Positions 43,531 to 56,500 are shown, numbered from the stretch's first letter. The stretch is 64,000 bases of DNA from Odiellus spinosus (GCA_963920705.1 CAWUCO010000289.1:806001-870000), one strand, 5' to 3'. The notes: a model not told the origin generated them from the letters alone. Program-made: numbers and translations.

Positions 43531-45000
43531 TATAGCTCTCTAACAAAGTTCACTGGACACGCCTGCTTTTTAAATGATTTTTCTGGGAAATGTTTTCCGG
43601 CTTTATAGTGTAGATAACTGAAGCTTTTTATTTTAGATTTGATTTCTCCAACATCAGATGCGCATTGTTTTATTCAAATATAGACTGTTGGTTTTTTTAA
43701 ACACAAGAAACCTACTATACCTCAAAGAGAATTTTCATGACTATCATTTTTGTGATGATTTCTAACGTTAAGTATCAATCCGCCTCAGCTTTAAATTTTA
43801 TATTTCCATTCCGCTTGAACTGGTTATATTTACTACGAGTATATTCGATCTATCAACTAAAGTATAGTAGTAGAATTGTGCTTAGATGATCCAAACCACA
43901 TTTTGTTTGCAGCAAGCCTAAGCTTACACTTCCTTCGCTTGAACTTAGGCGCGTGCTGAACACTCAAGTTGGTATTTAACATACCATGTGATATTTAATC
44001 CCTAGACCTTTCATTGTGTAATGTTCTTACAGAGACGTAATATATTAAATTAGCAACATTTCTAAGTAATGCGATTTAAATTCAATCGCCTTGGTTTATT
44101 CGAGTACTCTACCCAAAATATCGTGAGAAAGAGGCCTCTTATCACCGAAATATAGGCGAGAAACGATTGCCGACACAATCGAAGACGACACCATCGCGCA
44201 AGGGAGAGGGTTCGCCACAATTCTAAACGCTAACGTAAACCACCCATTGGAGCAGTGCATCTATGAGTAGCGAATCCTTAAATCTCCTTTGTGTAGGCCG
44301 AGAAGAGATATATTATTAAAGTTAAAAAATCAAATGATAAGAAAATCTTGCCTACTTTTTAATTACGGTGAATTAAGGTGAATTTAATGGGGTACTCATG
44401 ATATAATATAATAGTCAAATTTAAAGGGCTGAAGAGGGCTACCCGAGTAGAAGAACCCATTGAATGGAATTTCAGTTATCGATAAAAAATACCATGAAAA
44501 ATAGCTTATCTACTGTTTCATAAATAAAATTTTTGTTCATCAATTTAGAACCACTTAATAAAGCTAGGCTAGGTTTATGTATTATCCTTTTCGTAACCCC
44601 TTCAGCCACCTTTCTCTCTATTACTTCATATACTTTATCAAACTTTCGTTATTGAAATCTTTGTTTAACCAAGAGAAGCACTCGTACTCAATAAACTATA
44701 CCTTCTCTCTATTAACTCGAATTCAATGGATATTCCTTATCATTCTACTGTTTTAGAAATAAAATTTTTGTTTACCATTTTGAAGCAATTAATGAAGCTC
44801 GGCTAAGCTTTTGATTTCCCCCTTTTGTAAATAATTCAGCACCTTACTTTCTATTAAAACCGGGCCGTTGCCGGCCTGGTTTATTTATAGGTCTCTCACA
44901 ATTTCATCAGAAACGTCTATGGAGATTACCCTATGAGGTGGTAAACTTTTTCGACTTGATAACTGGAATCTTCGTCTCCTACGTCTCCCGACCGCGAGCC

Positions 45001-45461
45001 GTTTCATTGAGAGTTTGCATTCGAGAGAGAACAATATGTTAGGATCATGGGGGTACTCTATATTTTTCTATACGTTTCGGATGAATACTAAGACTGAGAT
45101 AACAAAAGCTTTATAGATAACGTTGAAACACCGTGAAAGACGGCGTTTCACTGGGAGTTTGCATTCGAAAGAGATAAATTTGCTAGAATCATGAAGGTGC
45201 TCTATATTTTTCTATACGTTTCGGATGAATACTGAGACTGAGATAACAAAAGCTTTAGATAATGTTGAAACACCATGAAAGACGGCGTTTCATTGGGAGT
45301 TTGCATTAGAAAGAGAGAAATGTGTTAGATTTACAAGGGTGTTATATTATACTTTTATTGTACTTTTATTATGTTGAATACTAAGACTGAATAACAGTAG
45401 CTTTGATAACATTGGAAAGAAAGACGAAAAAAATGATAACGTTGGTGGATGAAGTTGAATA
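45001..45461. repeat. 143-bp tandem repeat, three units
   Basis: GTTTCATTGAGAGTTTGCAT-type starts at 45001, 45145 and 45287. The first two units are close; the third has diverged and ends with a 94-bp block that is found again at 48951. Confidence 0.88.
45369..45461 (+). repeat. 93-bp block duplicated at 48953-49045
   Basis: From ATTATGTTGAATACTAAGAC to GGATGAAGTTGAATAA I found no difference between the two sites. The copy at 48953 follows repeat R2 directly, so a very recent copying event moved this block. Confidence 0.9.
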
Positions 45462-46009
45462 AAAATCTTGTGTCTAATTAAATATAAATAATAAAGCAAA
45501 ACGCGAGAGATACAAACGATATATGTTTTGGTTTAAAAGATATGGGACGATGCCTAGAATTCTACGTATTGAGTCTAATGCAAAACAGTGTTTTTAACGT
45601 TTATAGTGCGAACTGTTTTTTTTTATCAATGATTATAAGCCGCAGGGTAAATAAACTTGGAAATTATACATTAGCTCAAATGGTATATAACGGTAAGATT
45701 TTGAAATGTCTTAGAAAATGGACTCTGAGACAGACGTACAACAAATTGATTTATTTATAAAAGTTGGCGGGAAATTTAAATTATGCTGCAGAATTTAAAG
45801 GAGTCTAGAAAGGATACGGATATAAGAACAAAATTGGACACACGCGCGATAGGACACAATAACGATGGGATATAATATCGATGGGACGCAATCTCGACAG
45901 AACATAATGTCGATGCGACACAATCTTGATAGACCATAATTTTCATGTACATAATCTCAAGTGGAATCTTTATCCGATAGTTCACAACCTCGAATGGACT
46001 TTTTACCTC

Positions 46010-46945
46010 CCCGACTGAACTTTAGTTCAGGGGGAGGTATTACACTGGTCGTGTCTGTGTGTGTGTCTGTGTGTGTGTGTCACTTCCTGTGTAAGCGGAT
46101 ATCACGTGACCGAGCTCGTGGAGCCAAAAGTCTAGAGACATTATCATACCCGCTTATCTTTCAATTCCGTTTAACGAGAATTACCTCCTTTAAGAGTGGC
46201 TGCCACATTAAGTTTCAAGTGTCGTGCAATGATATGCAACAGGACGTCTCCAATTGCATATTATCACCTTCCACCATCCACTTTACGGTCAAACCTCGAT
46301 GCTGGACATTTGAAGGCGATTATACGCAATGGGACGTCTCCCACTGTTATAATCACCTCCGACCATCCCCACACCAAGGTCCAACCTCCAGTGTCCGATC
46401 TCAGCGGGCCATACTAGCGAGGCGTCCCTCACTAATATGGTCAACATCAACCTTCCACTCTCCAAATATCGCCCCGCCAATGGGTAAATTAGCTTTGCAT
46501 ACCAAGCGCCTAGAGATCAAGAATCGTCTGGACATTGAAGGGAGGGGGTTTTCCTCCCAACTTCATGGCCACATTGCTCGATTAACAAAGCCCTTCGAAG
46601 TGTTTATATACTACCTTTATGAAGTGAATGCAAATGAGCCTTATGGTGTGATATCGTTTAGGTAAATGAAACGCAATATTAATTTATATTATATTTAAAA
46701 ATATCAAAATGGTTCAACTTAATCTAATTAATAATGTAGCCGAAAAATCAATTTAAAATTCGAGATATTTTAGAAGTTATTTAAGAAATTGTCTAAAAAT
46801 TTAGAGAAATTTGACCGTTTAATAACCAGCTTGAGTTGGCAGCATACGCTAAGCAGTTTTCCATACATCATTTAGTCCAAAAAGCAAAGGTGTAACGGCC
46901 AGTATGGGCTTAGTCTTGCTGCAAACTTGGGGTGGATGAAGAATC
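46010..46945 (+). repeat. Interspersed repeat R3, copy A (about 940 bp)
   Basis: It opens with an inverted repeat (CTCCCCGACTGAAC, then GTTCAGGGGGAG), then a TGTGTCTG microsatellite, AAGCGGATATCACGTGACC, repeated GGGACGTCTCCCACTG-type words, and ends near TTGCTGCAAACTTGGGGTGGA. Copy B at 62690-63675 has the same blocks in order. A frame of 234 codons in it has no counterpart in copy B, so it is not a gene. Confidence 0.88.
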
Positions 46946-47949
46946 TAAATAAAAGTGCGTTTACACGGGTATCCAAGATCACACCGTCCACTGAATTAGA
47001 ATTAATAAAGACAAAGGTACTTCGACAAAATTTGATAAGACTTCTTTCGGTACGTGAGTAGCTCTAGTTAAACATAGATTTAAATGATGAAATATTGATA
47101 AAGTATATGAAGTAATAAAAAGTAAGGTGCATGAATTGGTTACAAAAGGGTGAGATCATAAGCTTAGCCGATTTTTATTAATTGCTTCAAAATGGTAAAC
47201 AAAAATTTTATTTCTTAAACAGTAGAATGATAAGGAATATCCATTGAATTCGAGTTAATAGAGAGAAAGTATATTTTATTGTTTACGAATGCTTCTCTTG
47301 GCTAAACAAAGATTTCTATAATGAAAGATTGATAAGATATATGAAGTAATAGAGAGAAAGGTGGCTGAATGGGTTACGAAAAGGTTAAAACATAAACCTA
47401 GAGAGCTTTATTAAGTGGTTCTAAATTGATGAACAAAATTTTATTTATTAAACAGTAGATAAGCTATTTTTAATGGTATTTTTTATCGATAACTGAAAAT
47501 TACATTCACAGGGTTCTTCTACTGGGGTAGCCCTCTTCAGCCCTTTAATTTTGACTATTATATTATATCATGAATATCCCATTAAATTGACCTTAAATGA
47601 AGGTGCGTTTACACGGGCATCCAAAATAGAAACGACATAAGATCTAAAGCTGAGGCTGATTGATTCAAAATGTTAAAAATGATAGTCGGGAAAACTCTCC
47701 TTGAACAGAAGTACAGTAGGTTTCCCGTGTTTAAAAAACAACAATTTTGAATAAAAAGTGGATATCTGATGTGGAAAAAAAATAGGCTTCAGTTTCTCCG
47801 CTATAAAACCAAGAAACATTTCCGATAATTTTCATAAGCAAAAGTAGCCGTGTTTAGTGAACTTCGTTAGCAGACCCGGAGACGAATCGAAAGCAGATCA
47901 GACGAAAGAACGCTATAATAACTTTAGTGAGATAATCAACCAGCGCAGA

Positions 47950-48605
47950 ATGTCATCACCATTTGAAGTCAACAGAGCAAGGACACAGCTTTCACTTATC
48001 ACAAGAAAGAGACGACCTGGCTACGAAGAATTGACACATGCAAGCAGTGAACTCGTGTTTTCGGACTCGACTTATGAGATACCTACAGTCAGTAAAAGTT
48101 GGACAGTTCTTCATAAGCCTCGTTATTCTAAACATAAAAGGAGCTATTCAAGTATAAATATTAACGGTATGGAAATTAGTCTACATTCAGTCTTTAAGAT
48201 ATTTTTTTTATCATAGGAGTGGAAACTAACGTCTTGTCAGCCGGTTGGGAAAATGACCTCTCGACCAGCTCCATCCTTGGATTCTTCCAATGACTGGGAT
48301 CTCTCGTATAATGAAATATCAGTAATGGTCGTCAAACAAGAACTTCAGACGAAAACTGTACCGGAAGTAATTACCAATCATCTACCGACAATGGGTTGTG
48401 AATGGAACATTCAGCCTATAATATTTTCTGGTTTGTCCAAGAGGAACTTGCTACCAAATCTTCGACGTTTTAATTCCTTGTCTTCCTTGCCATCCCAGAC
48501 TAAATCCTTCGTCTTTATCAAAGATAATCACACAGTACAGCCTATGCTCAAGTGTTAACTTATATTACAAGAATTTGTATTTTACATATTTACTTTGAAA
48601 ATAAA
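47950..48605 (+). CDS. Possible small host gene, two exons
   Basis: The ATG at 47950 (MSSPFEVNRARTQLS) sits in a frame with non-repetitive, Ser/Arg/Lys-rich coding. A GT donor near 48152 (TCAAGTATAAAT) or 48166 could join the acceptor TTTTTTTATCATAG ending at 48218. Either donor joins into a short frame ending at a TGA near 48291. Alternatively the frame at 48253-48558 (101 codons, MTSRPAPSLDSSNDWDLS) is used. AATAAA lies at 48598. I do not recognise the protein. It starts immediately outside the long inverted repeat that ends at 47872. Confidence 0.35.
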
Positions 48606-48609
48606 CAGT

Positions 48610-48741
48610 TCATTTGGTGTGTCTATTAAGAAGTCTACGCCATGCCGCATATAATTATAGTTAACGCAGGACATATCATTTGGTGTGTCTATTAAAAAGT
48701 CTACGACCTGCCGCAAATAATTATGAGTAATGCAGCACACT
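48610..48741. repeat. 66-bp tandem pair
   Basis: TCATTTGGTGTGTCTATTAA begins both units (48610 and 48676), followed by AAGTCTACG, CTGCCGCA-AT and AATTAT. Confidence 0.88.
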
Positions 48742-48874
48742 CTTTTGCATTTTCTGAATCCTTGAGGTTAAAAGAAAATACTTACACTTCGTAACGTGGA
48801 TGGGAAATAAAGAAGTGTGAATCAATGTGAAGCTTCTACAATTCCAATACTCTACATTACTTTTCATCATTTAT

Positions 48875-48955
48875 TTTAGGTAGGGTTAGGTTAGATTATT
48901 TTACCTTAACGTCGGGGTCGGGGAGGTTATATTTTGGTTTCCCAACTTGTATTAT
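48875..48955. repeat. Dispersed repeat R2, copy 2 (inverted)
   Basis: Reverse complement of 41480-41560 in block order; contains GGTAGGGTTAGGTTAG, GTCGGGGAGG and TTGGTTTCCCAACTTGT. Confidence 0.7.
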
Positions 48956-49109
48956 GTTGAATACTAAGACTGAATAACAGTAGCTTTGATAACATTGGAA
49001 AGAAAGACGAAAAAAATGATAACGTTGGTGGATGAAGTTGAATAACAAGATGGTCAAGCCCATAGGAATAGCTAGACCCCTGACAGTTAAAAACGCATGA
49101 CGTCATTCA

Positions 49110-49860
49110 ATTATGTCACCGTGACATTAGTCACATGTAGTTTGTCACAAACACTTCTTATATGTACTTATTGAAGTTTTTTTAGAAAAACATGGTTTTC
49201 AAATGTTTTTAGCCACACTTTAGTCCAAAAAGTCTAATAAAAAACCAGGTAATATCCAAAAATATACACTAGTACTGCAACCTTTACTCCTCAAATTAAT
49301 ATTTAATTTTACTATCTCGTAATTTAAACTACCACTTTGTCTGCGGCGTAGGCGTCGTGCAAGAAGACGATTACATATACACCGCTGAAATAATAGTCGC
49401 GTTTGTTTAAACCGAAAATAACCTTTATTTTTTAGAAAATAAATTAAATGAATTACATTCTTCAACACATCCTCCATTTTAAGAGCGTTTTTGAAGATCG
49501 ATGATATTAGTATTATTATTATTATTATTATATTTATTAACCATTTTCCGAACCACCTAAAGAGGTAAGGTTATAGTCGGCACCTATTAAGTATTCTTTA
49601 GTGTGCAATTAAATGCCCTTTTTTATTGGGGTGCTCCGAATGCTTCCGAAGCATTCGGATATTCATTGTAAGAATGCTTCTAGAGTGCTTCGGAAAGAGT
49701 CTTTACTTTAGAATACGAGAAGGTACCGACGAAGGCGCGTTGTTTTTACCAGGAGGTCTCCCCAGTCGGCCTACATCCTCCTCCAGCACTTGATGCTGGC
49801 CCGACACTCACTTATGGGAATGCCGGGGCGTAAACATTTATGTTTACTTTTTGTAATTTT
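49110..49860. other. Intergenic, minor repeats only
   Basis: A TTA microsatellite at 49507-49535 and a hairpin of CCGAATGCTTCCGAAGCATTCGG at 49646-49668. No gene recognised. An 85-codon frame at 49477-49220 looks like chance. Confidence 0.5.
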
Positions 49861-49869
49861 TCACCTTAC

Positions 49870-50270
49870 CTTAAGTTATTTATGGGCCGAGCTTAAGAGA
49901 CCATTCAGCCGTGCGCTCTAGGGTTGTTTCACCCACAGTTAAGGGATCTTTCACCCACGCTTAAGTTATCGAACGCCCGCACTTTTGGGATCTTTCACCC
50001 GTGCGCTTAAGGGATCTTTCACCCACAGTTAAGGGATCTTTCACCCAAGCTTAAGTTATATTGCCTTTGCCCGCGCTATCGGTATTTCCACCCGTGCGCT
50101 TAAGGGATCTTTCACCCACAGTTAAGGGACCTTTTACCCAAGCTTAACTTATCTTACGCCCGCGCTCTCGGGATTTTTCACCCGTGCGCCTAAGGGAGCT
50201 TTCACCTAGCACGGTTAAGGCCTCTTTCACCCAATCTTTACTTATGTTAAGGGTTCCTGTACTCAAGCCT
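49870..50270. repeat. 91-bp satellite of TTTCACCC-type units
   Basis: GTGCGCTTAAGGGATCTTTC-type starts at 49911, 50001, 50094 and 50184 (spacings 90, 93, 90). Each unit contains three shorter sub-units built from AAGGGATCTTTCACCCA, so it is a repeat within a repeat. Confidence 0.88.
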
Positions 50271-50447
50271 AACTTTTCGCTCAAAATTGATAAATAAACT
50301 TCCACCTGGAAACGTTCCACCAAAGTAAACCGCTCAGTAAGGCCAAGGATCAATTGTACAATATTGATAAAGGACATTTAACCGTGATTAGCGGATGAAT
50401 GTTTTTATTAAAATTCTAAAATTAATTCTACCTCAATCGGTTTACTC

Positions 50448-50715
50448 GCAAGGCAATGGGCTTTCGCCCTCACTTAAGGGAATCTTTCATCCCACCAACT
50501 AAGGCCAAGAATCATTCAAAAAGGTGAATTTTATTCACATTGAAGAACAATTCTCCCTCAGTTACCTCGCAGACGTCAAAGCAAGGCAATGGGCTTTCGG
50601 CCTCACTTAAGGGAATCTTTCATCCCACCAACTAAGGCCAAGAATCATTAAAAAATGTGAATTTTATTCACAATGAAAAACAATTCTCCCTCTGTTACCT
50701 CGCAGACCACAAAGG
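50448..50715. repeat. 133-bp tandem pair
   Basis: GGCAATGGGCTTTCG starts at 50452 and 50585; the units are nearly identical through CTCCCTC-GTTACCTCGCAGAC. It keeps the TTAAGGGAATCTTTCA word of the neighbouring 91-bp satellite. Both adjoin the 3' side of the Helentron. Confidence 0.88.
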
Positions 50716-50960
50716 AGCATAATATTTGGTAATATTTGCTTAAGGGAATCTTTCACCCAATCTGCCACAGCCGATTGACATCGAAATGAAAATCTTTCAC
50801 TGCACTTTGCATTCAGTCTGGCTAGTTTCCAAAGTAGGGTCTGGGATATCTTCCAGCTCACTTATTTCTGGCATAAGCATACCACCCTGCTTTAGCTTAG
50901 CTCATAAGCCTGACAATCATAGAATTTCCCTTCATCTGTCAAAGAATATTTTTACGGCAT

Positions 50961-53360
50961 TTATTTCGGCTTCTTATAAATGCAAATTGACTTATGATAA
51001 GAATAAGTCGATTCTCGGTAATCTGCCTTATATCTCTCTATAAATGGCTTGTTACCAAAAGCCAAGTCAAGTTGAGTTCCAAGATTGGTGGATACCTTGT
51101 TTCTCAATCCTGGCATTAGTTCAAATTCCAAAGTCGAAAAGAAGTTTGTCAAAGCTACACTTCTTTTCAGATAATCAACGTTAAAATCCCCGATAACCAA
51201 CGTTGGTACTTCCGGGTCGTATTTTTCAGATAACAGGGGAGTTAAGTCATCGAGGACCAGTTTTAAACTGGCTTGCGGCGACTTATATAATAGCACCACC
51301 GGTATTTTATCATCTTCTAGCTTACAATCGAGCCAAATTCGCTCTAAACGGGCAATAGGCGAGATTTGGCCGTTTGGAAGCTTAGCCTGGGACACTTTAC
51401 AATCTAAGGATTGTTCAGTCACCTTTTTGTTCCCGTAAATAGTAGACCCGTACGATTTCCGCTCGGGCGCATTATCAGGCAAAAGTATTCCTCCCAGACT
51501 TAAAAAATCTGGGATGCTTATATCGTCTGATACCTTCGCTCTTACTTCCACGAATAAAAGCAAATCCGCGTTCGTGATGAAATCATCATGAATTACGTCC
51601 CGCAAATGACCTCGTAAAGATTCAGGATTATGAAAAAACATAATAGGCCGAGATTGCAATGTGGGAATTAAGATTTGATTGTCCCTTTGCATTCTCTCCA
51701 TTTCCAATCTAACGGCATCAGTTGCGCTCGGAGGCATAGGCGGGACGAAATCGCCAGCAATATATAGCCCTTGCGCGGAAGTAGCTCTGCTGCAAGCGAC
51801 ATACAACATAGACCGTTCCATGCGCCGCTTCGTACTAATATGAACCACCACGCATTTGTAAGTGTCCCCTTGACTCTTATGGATAGTGATAGCTTCCGCC
51901 ATTTGCAACGGAAATTGCTTTCTAGAAACAACAACATTTTTGTTAGAGTGCCGAAGACTAAATGATTTAACCGTCTTTTCAAGCGGAGTCCACGAAGGAT
52001 TGACCTTTGCAGCTGCTAATAAGCCTGCACTCTTGGCTCTTATGTCCTTACCCACTCTTTCGTGGTCAAAAGACAACCACGCTCTTAAGGGAACGCGATC
52101 CCCATTCGGACGGACCCCGTAGTCGATTTGCCGGATTCTACCAGTGGCGCCATTAACAATTCCATCTTGGATGTCTATATTATTGGTCACCATATACCGA
52201 CCACCAATTTGCAACCGAATCTCTTTGCTTAAACCGTAAGTGGCGTTAGGTTTCAGGTCTTTTGCTCTAGTCAGAATATTTTGACGTATTTCCCCTTGGA
52301 AATCCCCTTTGACGTTATCGAGAGCCAAAGAGTTGCAACACTCTGTACCCATTTGCCCGAGTCGCAGGTTGTTGAACTCTTCCGCCTCTTTGTTCGTGGC
52401 GTAGAGGTGTACAGCGTCCAGAGGAGGCTCTCCTTTCACACTAATCCGCTGACTTTCAATTAACGAAATGTCACCCCATTCCATCTTTCCCACGGCCATA
52501 CGATTCAAAGCTATGGCGAAGGCCTTATCTTCCTTTTGTCGCATGATCTCCGTCAAAGAAAAAATCTTAAACTCTTCCCAAAGCGGATTATTACAAAGCA
52601 ATCCGGCATAACAGCTGTCTCGAGCTTTCGGAATTTGAAAAGCGAAGCTGTCACCAACTGGTTTCAATTGGTTAAAGTCACCCACAACTAAAATTGAGAG
52701 TCCCCCGAAAGAATCTTGGGAACCCATGATTTCTTGGCATCGGGAATTCACTTTCATGAGGATTCCCACGCCAGCCATTGATTATTATCAACTTTAGGTC
52801 CTTCCAAGCAACCCTCATTTTGTTCAACATTTCCGATTCCATCCTCGACATAGGACCTCGGTATTGGCTTACGGGAAGAGAGAACGCCGTATGTAGGGTT
52901 GTTCCTCCAATGTTGAAACCAGCTTTTCCCGTGTAAGCGCACTTTAAGGCAATTATGTTAGAGTTGTCAGCCCCTGGTTGTTTGTGAAAATGTCTGGTAA
53001 CTCCCTCGTACACGGAGTTGATCAAGACACTTTTTCCGACTCCAGCCCCACCGGTGACAAAAAGACGAAGAGGCTGGTTCACTTTGGTTTTGAAATGACC
53101 AAGAATATACCCAAACACTTCTCTTTGTTTGTTGTTCAAACTCTGAACCATTTTGGCATACTCGTTGTCCTCAACGTAACGGACAGTTTGTACTATTGTA
53201 TAATCAGGTGTTGTTCCATCGGGTAATTCTCGCCCAATATCAGCACCTCCTTCTCGCAAGGATAAAATGGCAAATTCGGGGTCATCCACCGTGAATTCGC
53301 GATCAATTTGGGCTTCGTTTTCTAGGTATTCTGTTCTCGCCCGCTCAAAATCACCTTCAT
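50961..53360 (-). pseudogene. Helentron Pif1-type helicase fused to AP-like endonuclease, broken
   Basis: The N-terminal frame (through 52678) carries NKQREVFGYILGHF, Walker A TGGAGVGKSVLI (about 53045) and AYTGKAGFNIGGTTLHTAF. Just after DLKLIII near 52785, where Walker B DE should be, it reads NGWRGN and the frame is lost. The second frame (52778-50961, 605 codons) continues with ILVVGDFNQLKPV, TEIMRQ, NNIDIQDGIVNGATGRI, ITIHKSQGDTYKCVVV and YVACSRATS, the later helicase motifs. After residue about 380 comes the nuclease: LLFVEVRAKVSDD, VVLLYKSPQASLK, TLVIGDFNVDYL and LGTQLDLAFGN, with HKSICIY at the end. Confidence 0.88.
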
Positions 53361-53361
53361 C

Positions 53362-53544
53362 TAAAGGCCCGTTTACAAAAGAGCGGAAAGCTGAAGCGTA
53401 AGCCGATGCATGGAACAATAACAAGAGGAGGCATAGTTTCCAAAATCTCATTTTTAAACGATGTATGAACCTATGTCTCCTGTTGTTATTGCTCCATGCA
53501 TCGGCTTACGCTTCAGCTTTCCGCTCTTTTGTAAACGGGCCTTA
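53362..53544. repeat. Palindrome inside the Helentron coding region
   Basis: Arms of about 78 bp (53364-53441 and 53466-53543) with a 24-bp spacer. The right arm continues the Rep frame (RPVYKRAES) into a stop, while the left arm is its inverted copy and replaces the Rep-helicase linker. A frame start within it looks like a signal peptide (MRFWKLCLLLLLFHAS) but is an artefact of reading the inverted copy. Confidence 0.9.
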
Positions 53545-56500
53545 ACTGATTCACGAATTCGCATCTTTTCAGCGAAATCAGTTCCAAATTTGTCTCGTAA
53601 ATTTCTTTGAATTCCTTTTCCATGATATCAGTCGCCTCATTGCGCCACGGAAAATACAGAAGAATTTGTTCTCGGTAGAAATCTAGAGTATCCTTTTCGA
53701 TACCATAATTTCTAAATCGAATGATTTTTGCGATCGTACGTTTGCGTACGAAACCCTTCGAATTTTTCAAAGGCAGCCAAACAGCGGGAACATCAGGTTC
53801 TTCCTCACTATCCGACCCTTCATCGTGGTTAGGATTTGGAACAGCAGCGGCTCTGCCTTTTTTCTTGTTGTATTCGTACCAAACCGCAAATTCAGAGAGA
53901 CAAACTGAATCCATGGTATCTGGCCTTAAGGGATAACGCTCCAATAAACCATCTGCGAAAATTTCCGTACTATCCTCCGGCAGGTCATCCAGCTGAGACT
54001 TCGGCCGGAGAATGTGGACGCGTTTTTCGGGATGGTTAGTGTTGATATACACCGAAGCACGGCTCGCCTTGGACACCGGGATCTGAAGAGACAAATACGC
54101 CGCTTCTTGAGCAGATACTTCTTGGCCACTGAGAAATTTATTGGCGATAATTTTGAGCCTTTCTTTGACAGTGGATCCCGCCTGCCTCGCGGCTCTCATG
54201 GCTTCCAGCAATAATTGAGAGATTCCTCGTTGCGATTTTCCAATGTACGCGATGATGTACACTATGCAAGCGTACGCGTCAAGGACAAATTGAATGTCCA
54301 TATTGGCTCTCCATAATCTGAGAACGTCCTTGTTATAAGCGTTAACTTTCACTTCTCGTGGAGATCTCTTGAGAAGAATGGCCTTTTTCTTCATTTTGAG
54401 AGTAACGCAGTCAATGTAAATTTGTTCGGTAATTCTAAGGGGACTGAAAAATTCCTCGAAGGTTTCGGGAGCTGTTTCGGGAGTCAAAGCAGCGATGGCT
54501 TTTTCTACTCTTTCTGATTCTTTTTCAATAAATTCACCGTAAGTCTTGGTCCATTTCCTCAAATCTGGGTCGTAAACGTACGTCCTAGGCATTGGGGGCC
54601 ATGGAATTCCAAATCGACAAATTGTCGTTTCACCCCGCTTTACCTTACACGTTTTTGTGTGTTTGTGCGTCTGAAGTGGAATTAGACCAGCAAGTATGTC
54701 GTCTTGGGACTTCGCGCAAGATATGAAATAGTCAACGAAGGCTTGAACTTCAGTAGCATTCGAGCCATCTGCTTTCAGTTTTGGGGCTCCGGACACCCAA
54801 ATTAAACTGTGGATATGAGGACTTCCTCGATGCTGAAATTCCACCCTATAGTAGAAGTCCACAATGGACCCTAAAGGCGCGGCTTTGCTTCTCAGGAACT
54901 TGAACAAAGCTCGAAACCGGTGATCCAAATATCGCGCGCAAGTAATTGGGTCGTTTTGAATCAAGGTTGCTTTGTCTTTGAAAGGCATACTTTCAATTTC
55001 GTGGTCAGTCAATTGGCTTTTACCAGCAGTAACGAGAAAAGCGTTGAGCAAATCTGGCCAGCGTGTCTCTGCCGCGCTTACCGTCAAAAAGAACGACGGA
55101 ATGCCAAGTTGTCTTGCCATGGCTAAAAGTTCTCTGCTTTTACTTTGCCAAAAAGCGGGAGAGTTTCTTATATTCTCCAATATGCGAAACCCATCGTCAT
55201 GATTAATAAGTGTTTCTAGGCCACCTACCGCTCTTAACCTGCCTGCGGTAAAACTTCGCCCATCTGATGCCTTAGCTTTACGCAAACAAATTTGAATTGC
55301 TTGGCTCGCTTTCAAAGTCTCAATTTTAAACCACTTGAAAAAAATATTCGTAACGTCAGTGGCGCACCTTCTATCGGCAGAAAGTAATTCCCATTTGACA
55401 AGGTCCTGGTAGCTGTATTTAACAATAATTTTCCGTTTTTGACCCCCATAAATACGAGTGAAAGAAAGTTCTTCGCAATCCTCGTCGAACAACAAGGAAG
55501 CCGGGCGGCTTCCTTCCCCTGGGGCAAATGTAATCGTGACGTCAGTACTCGGGATGAGATCGTCAGCGGAAAGTAGCAAAGAATCCCTATTACCGCAATT
55601 AACCGTTTCTTCATCTCTTTCCTCGTTCCATTCTTCGTCACTATCTACTTCTGGTACGTTAGATATTTTAGGGTGGGGATTTTGAGTTTCAGGCGGATTA
55701 GTAACGGTCGACGAAACCTCGATGGCTCGAGCTTCGTCCTCTAATATATTTCTATCATCTTCGTTCACGACAAAATCAACAGTGTCTTCTACGATAGCGG
55801 ACAAAAGCTCTTCGGAAAGAGTGACGTCATTTTTTCTATAAAGTGGCGCACCTACTAAGAATTTAAGGGCTTCTAAAATTTGCCTTGGGCGCACGGTTTC
55901 AAATAAAAACGGGTTTGCGTACTGCATTCGCCGCATCAATTTTATTTGAATTGTATGCGTGTTATGAGGCAGCCTTGGCAAAACTGAGCAGGACGTGTCG
56001 ACGCTACATGGGACGTTTACAACCGTGCCCTTAGATCCCTTTTGCGAATCACACCCGAGAGATTTTATCGATATGAATGGAATTCTCGGACTAACGAGAC
56101 GTTGCTCGAGATTGGATAACTCAGTCACAATCGCAGGAACGTCGGGAAAACTAAAACCTTTCAATGGACTATACTTCGGTATCTGCCCCTTAGATATGGC
56201 TGCGTAGCAAGCCTTGCATAAAATGACAACCGCCGATAAAATATTATACACATGCCCTACACGAGCCTGAAAAGCATCGTTAGACATTGAAGTCGTACTA
56301 TTTCTGAAACAAAGTCTAGAACAAATTTCGCACCTGTGAGTAGGAATGTCTCTTATCTGTTCGGAATACAAATGCTCCAGATATCTGGGATCACCTTTTT
56401 TTATTGACTTTCCTAATCTTTCCCTCTCCCGAAATTCTGGATCTTCTCTGCGCATAGCCTTATCGTCGCGGTCTGCGGCTCTAAAAGCGGGGTTCGTTCT

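Larger units (their letters stand above)
43541..47872. mobile_element. 4.3-kb structure with long inverted ends, no transposase
   Basis: 43541-43820 pairs with 47650-47872, and 44370-44860 pairs with 47000-47600 in reverse (for example AGGGCTGAAGAGGGCTACCC against GGGGTAGCCCTCTTCAGCCC). The left arm holds about 540 extra bases (43825-44365). Each arm contains a tandem pair of about 250-bp units (right: from about 46985 and 47246). The interior carries a 143-bp tandem array and a copy of the 950-bp repeat R3. Long inverted ends with internal repeats fit a foldback-type non-autonomous element. Confidence 0.75.

Noticed and set aside
45961..46665. 234-codon frame on the plus strand
   Set aside because: It lies in repeat R3, whose second copy does not keep the frame.
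53400..53451. Signal peptide at the start of the helicase frame
   Set aside because: The hydrophobic start is the antisense reading of the inverted Helentron segment.
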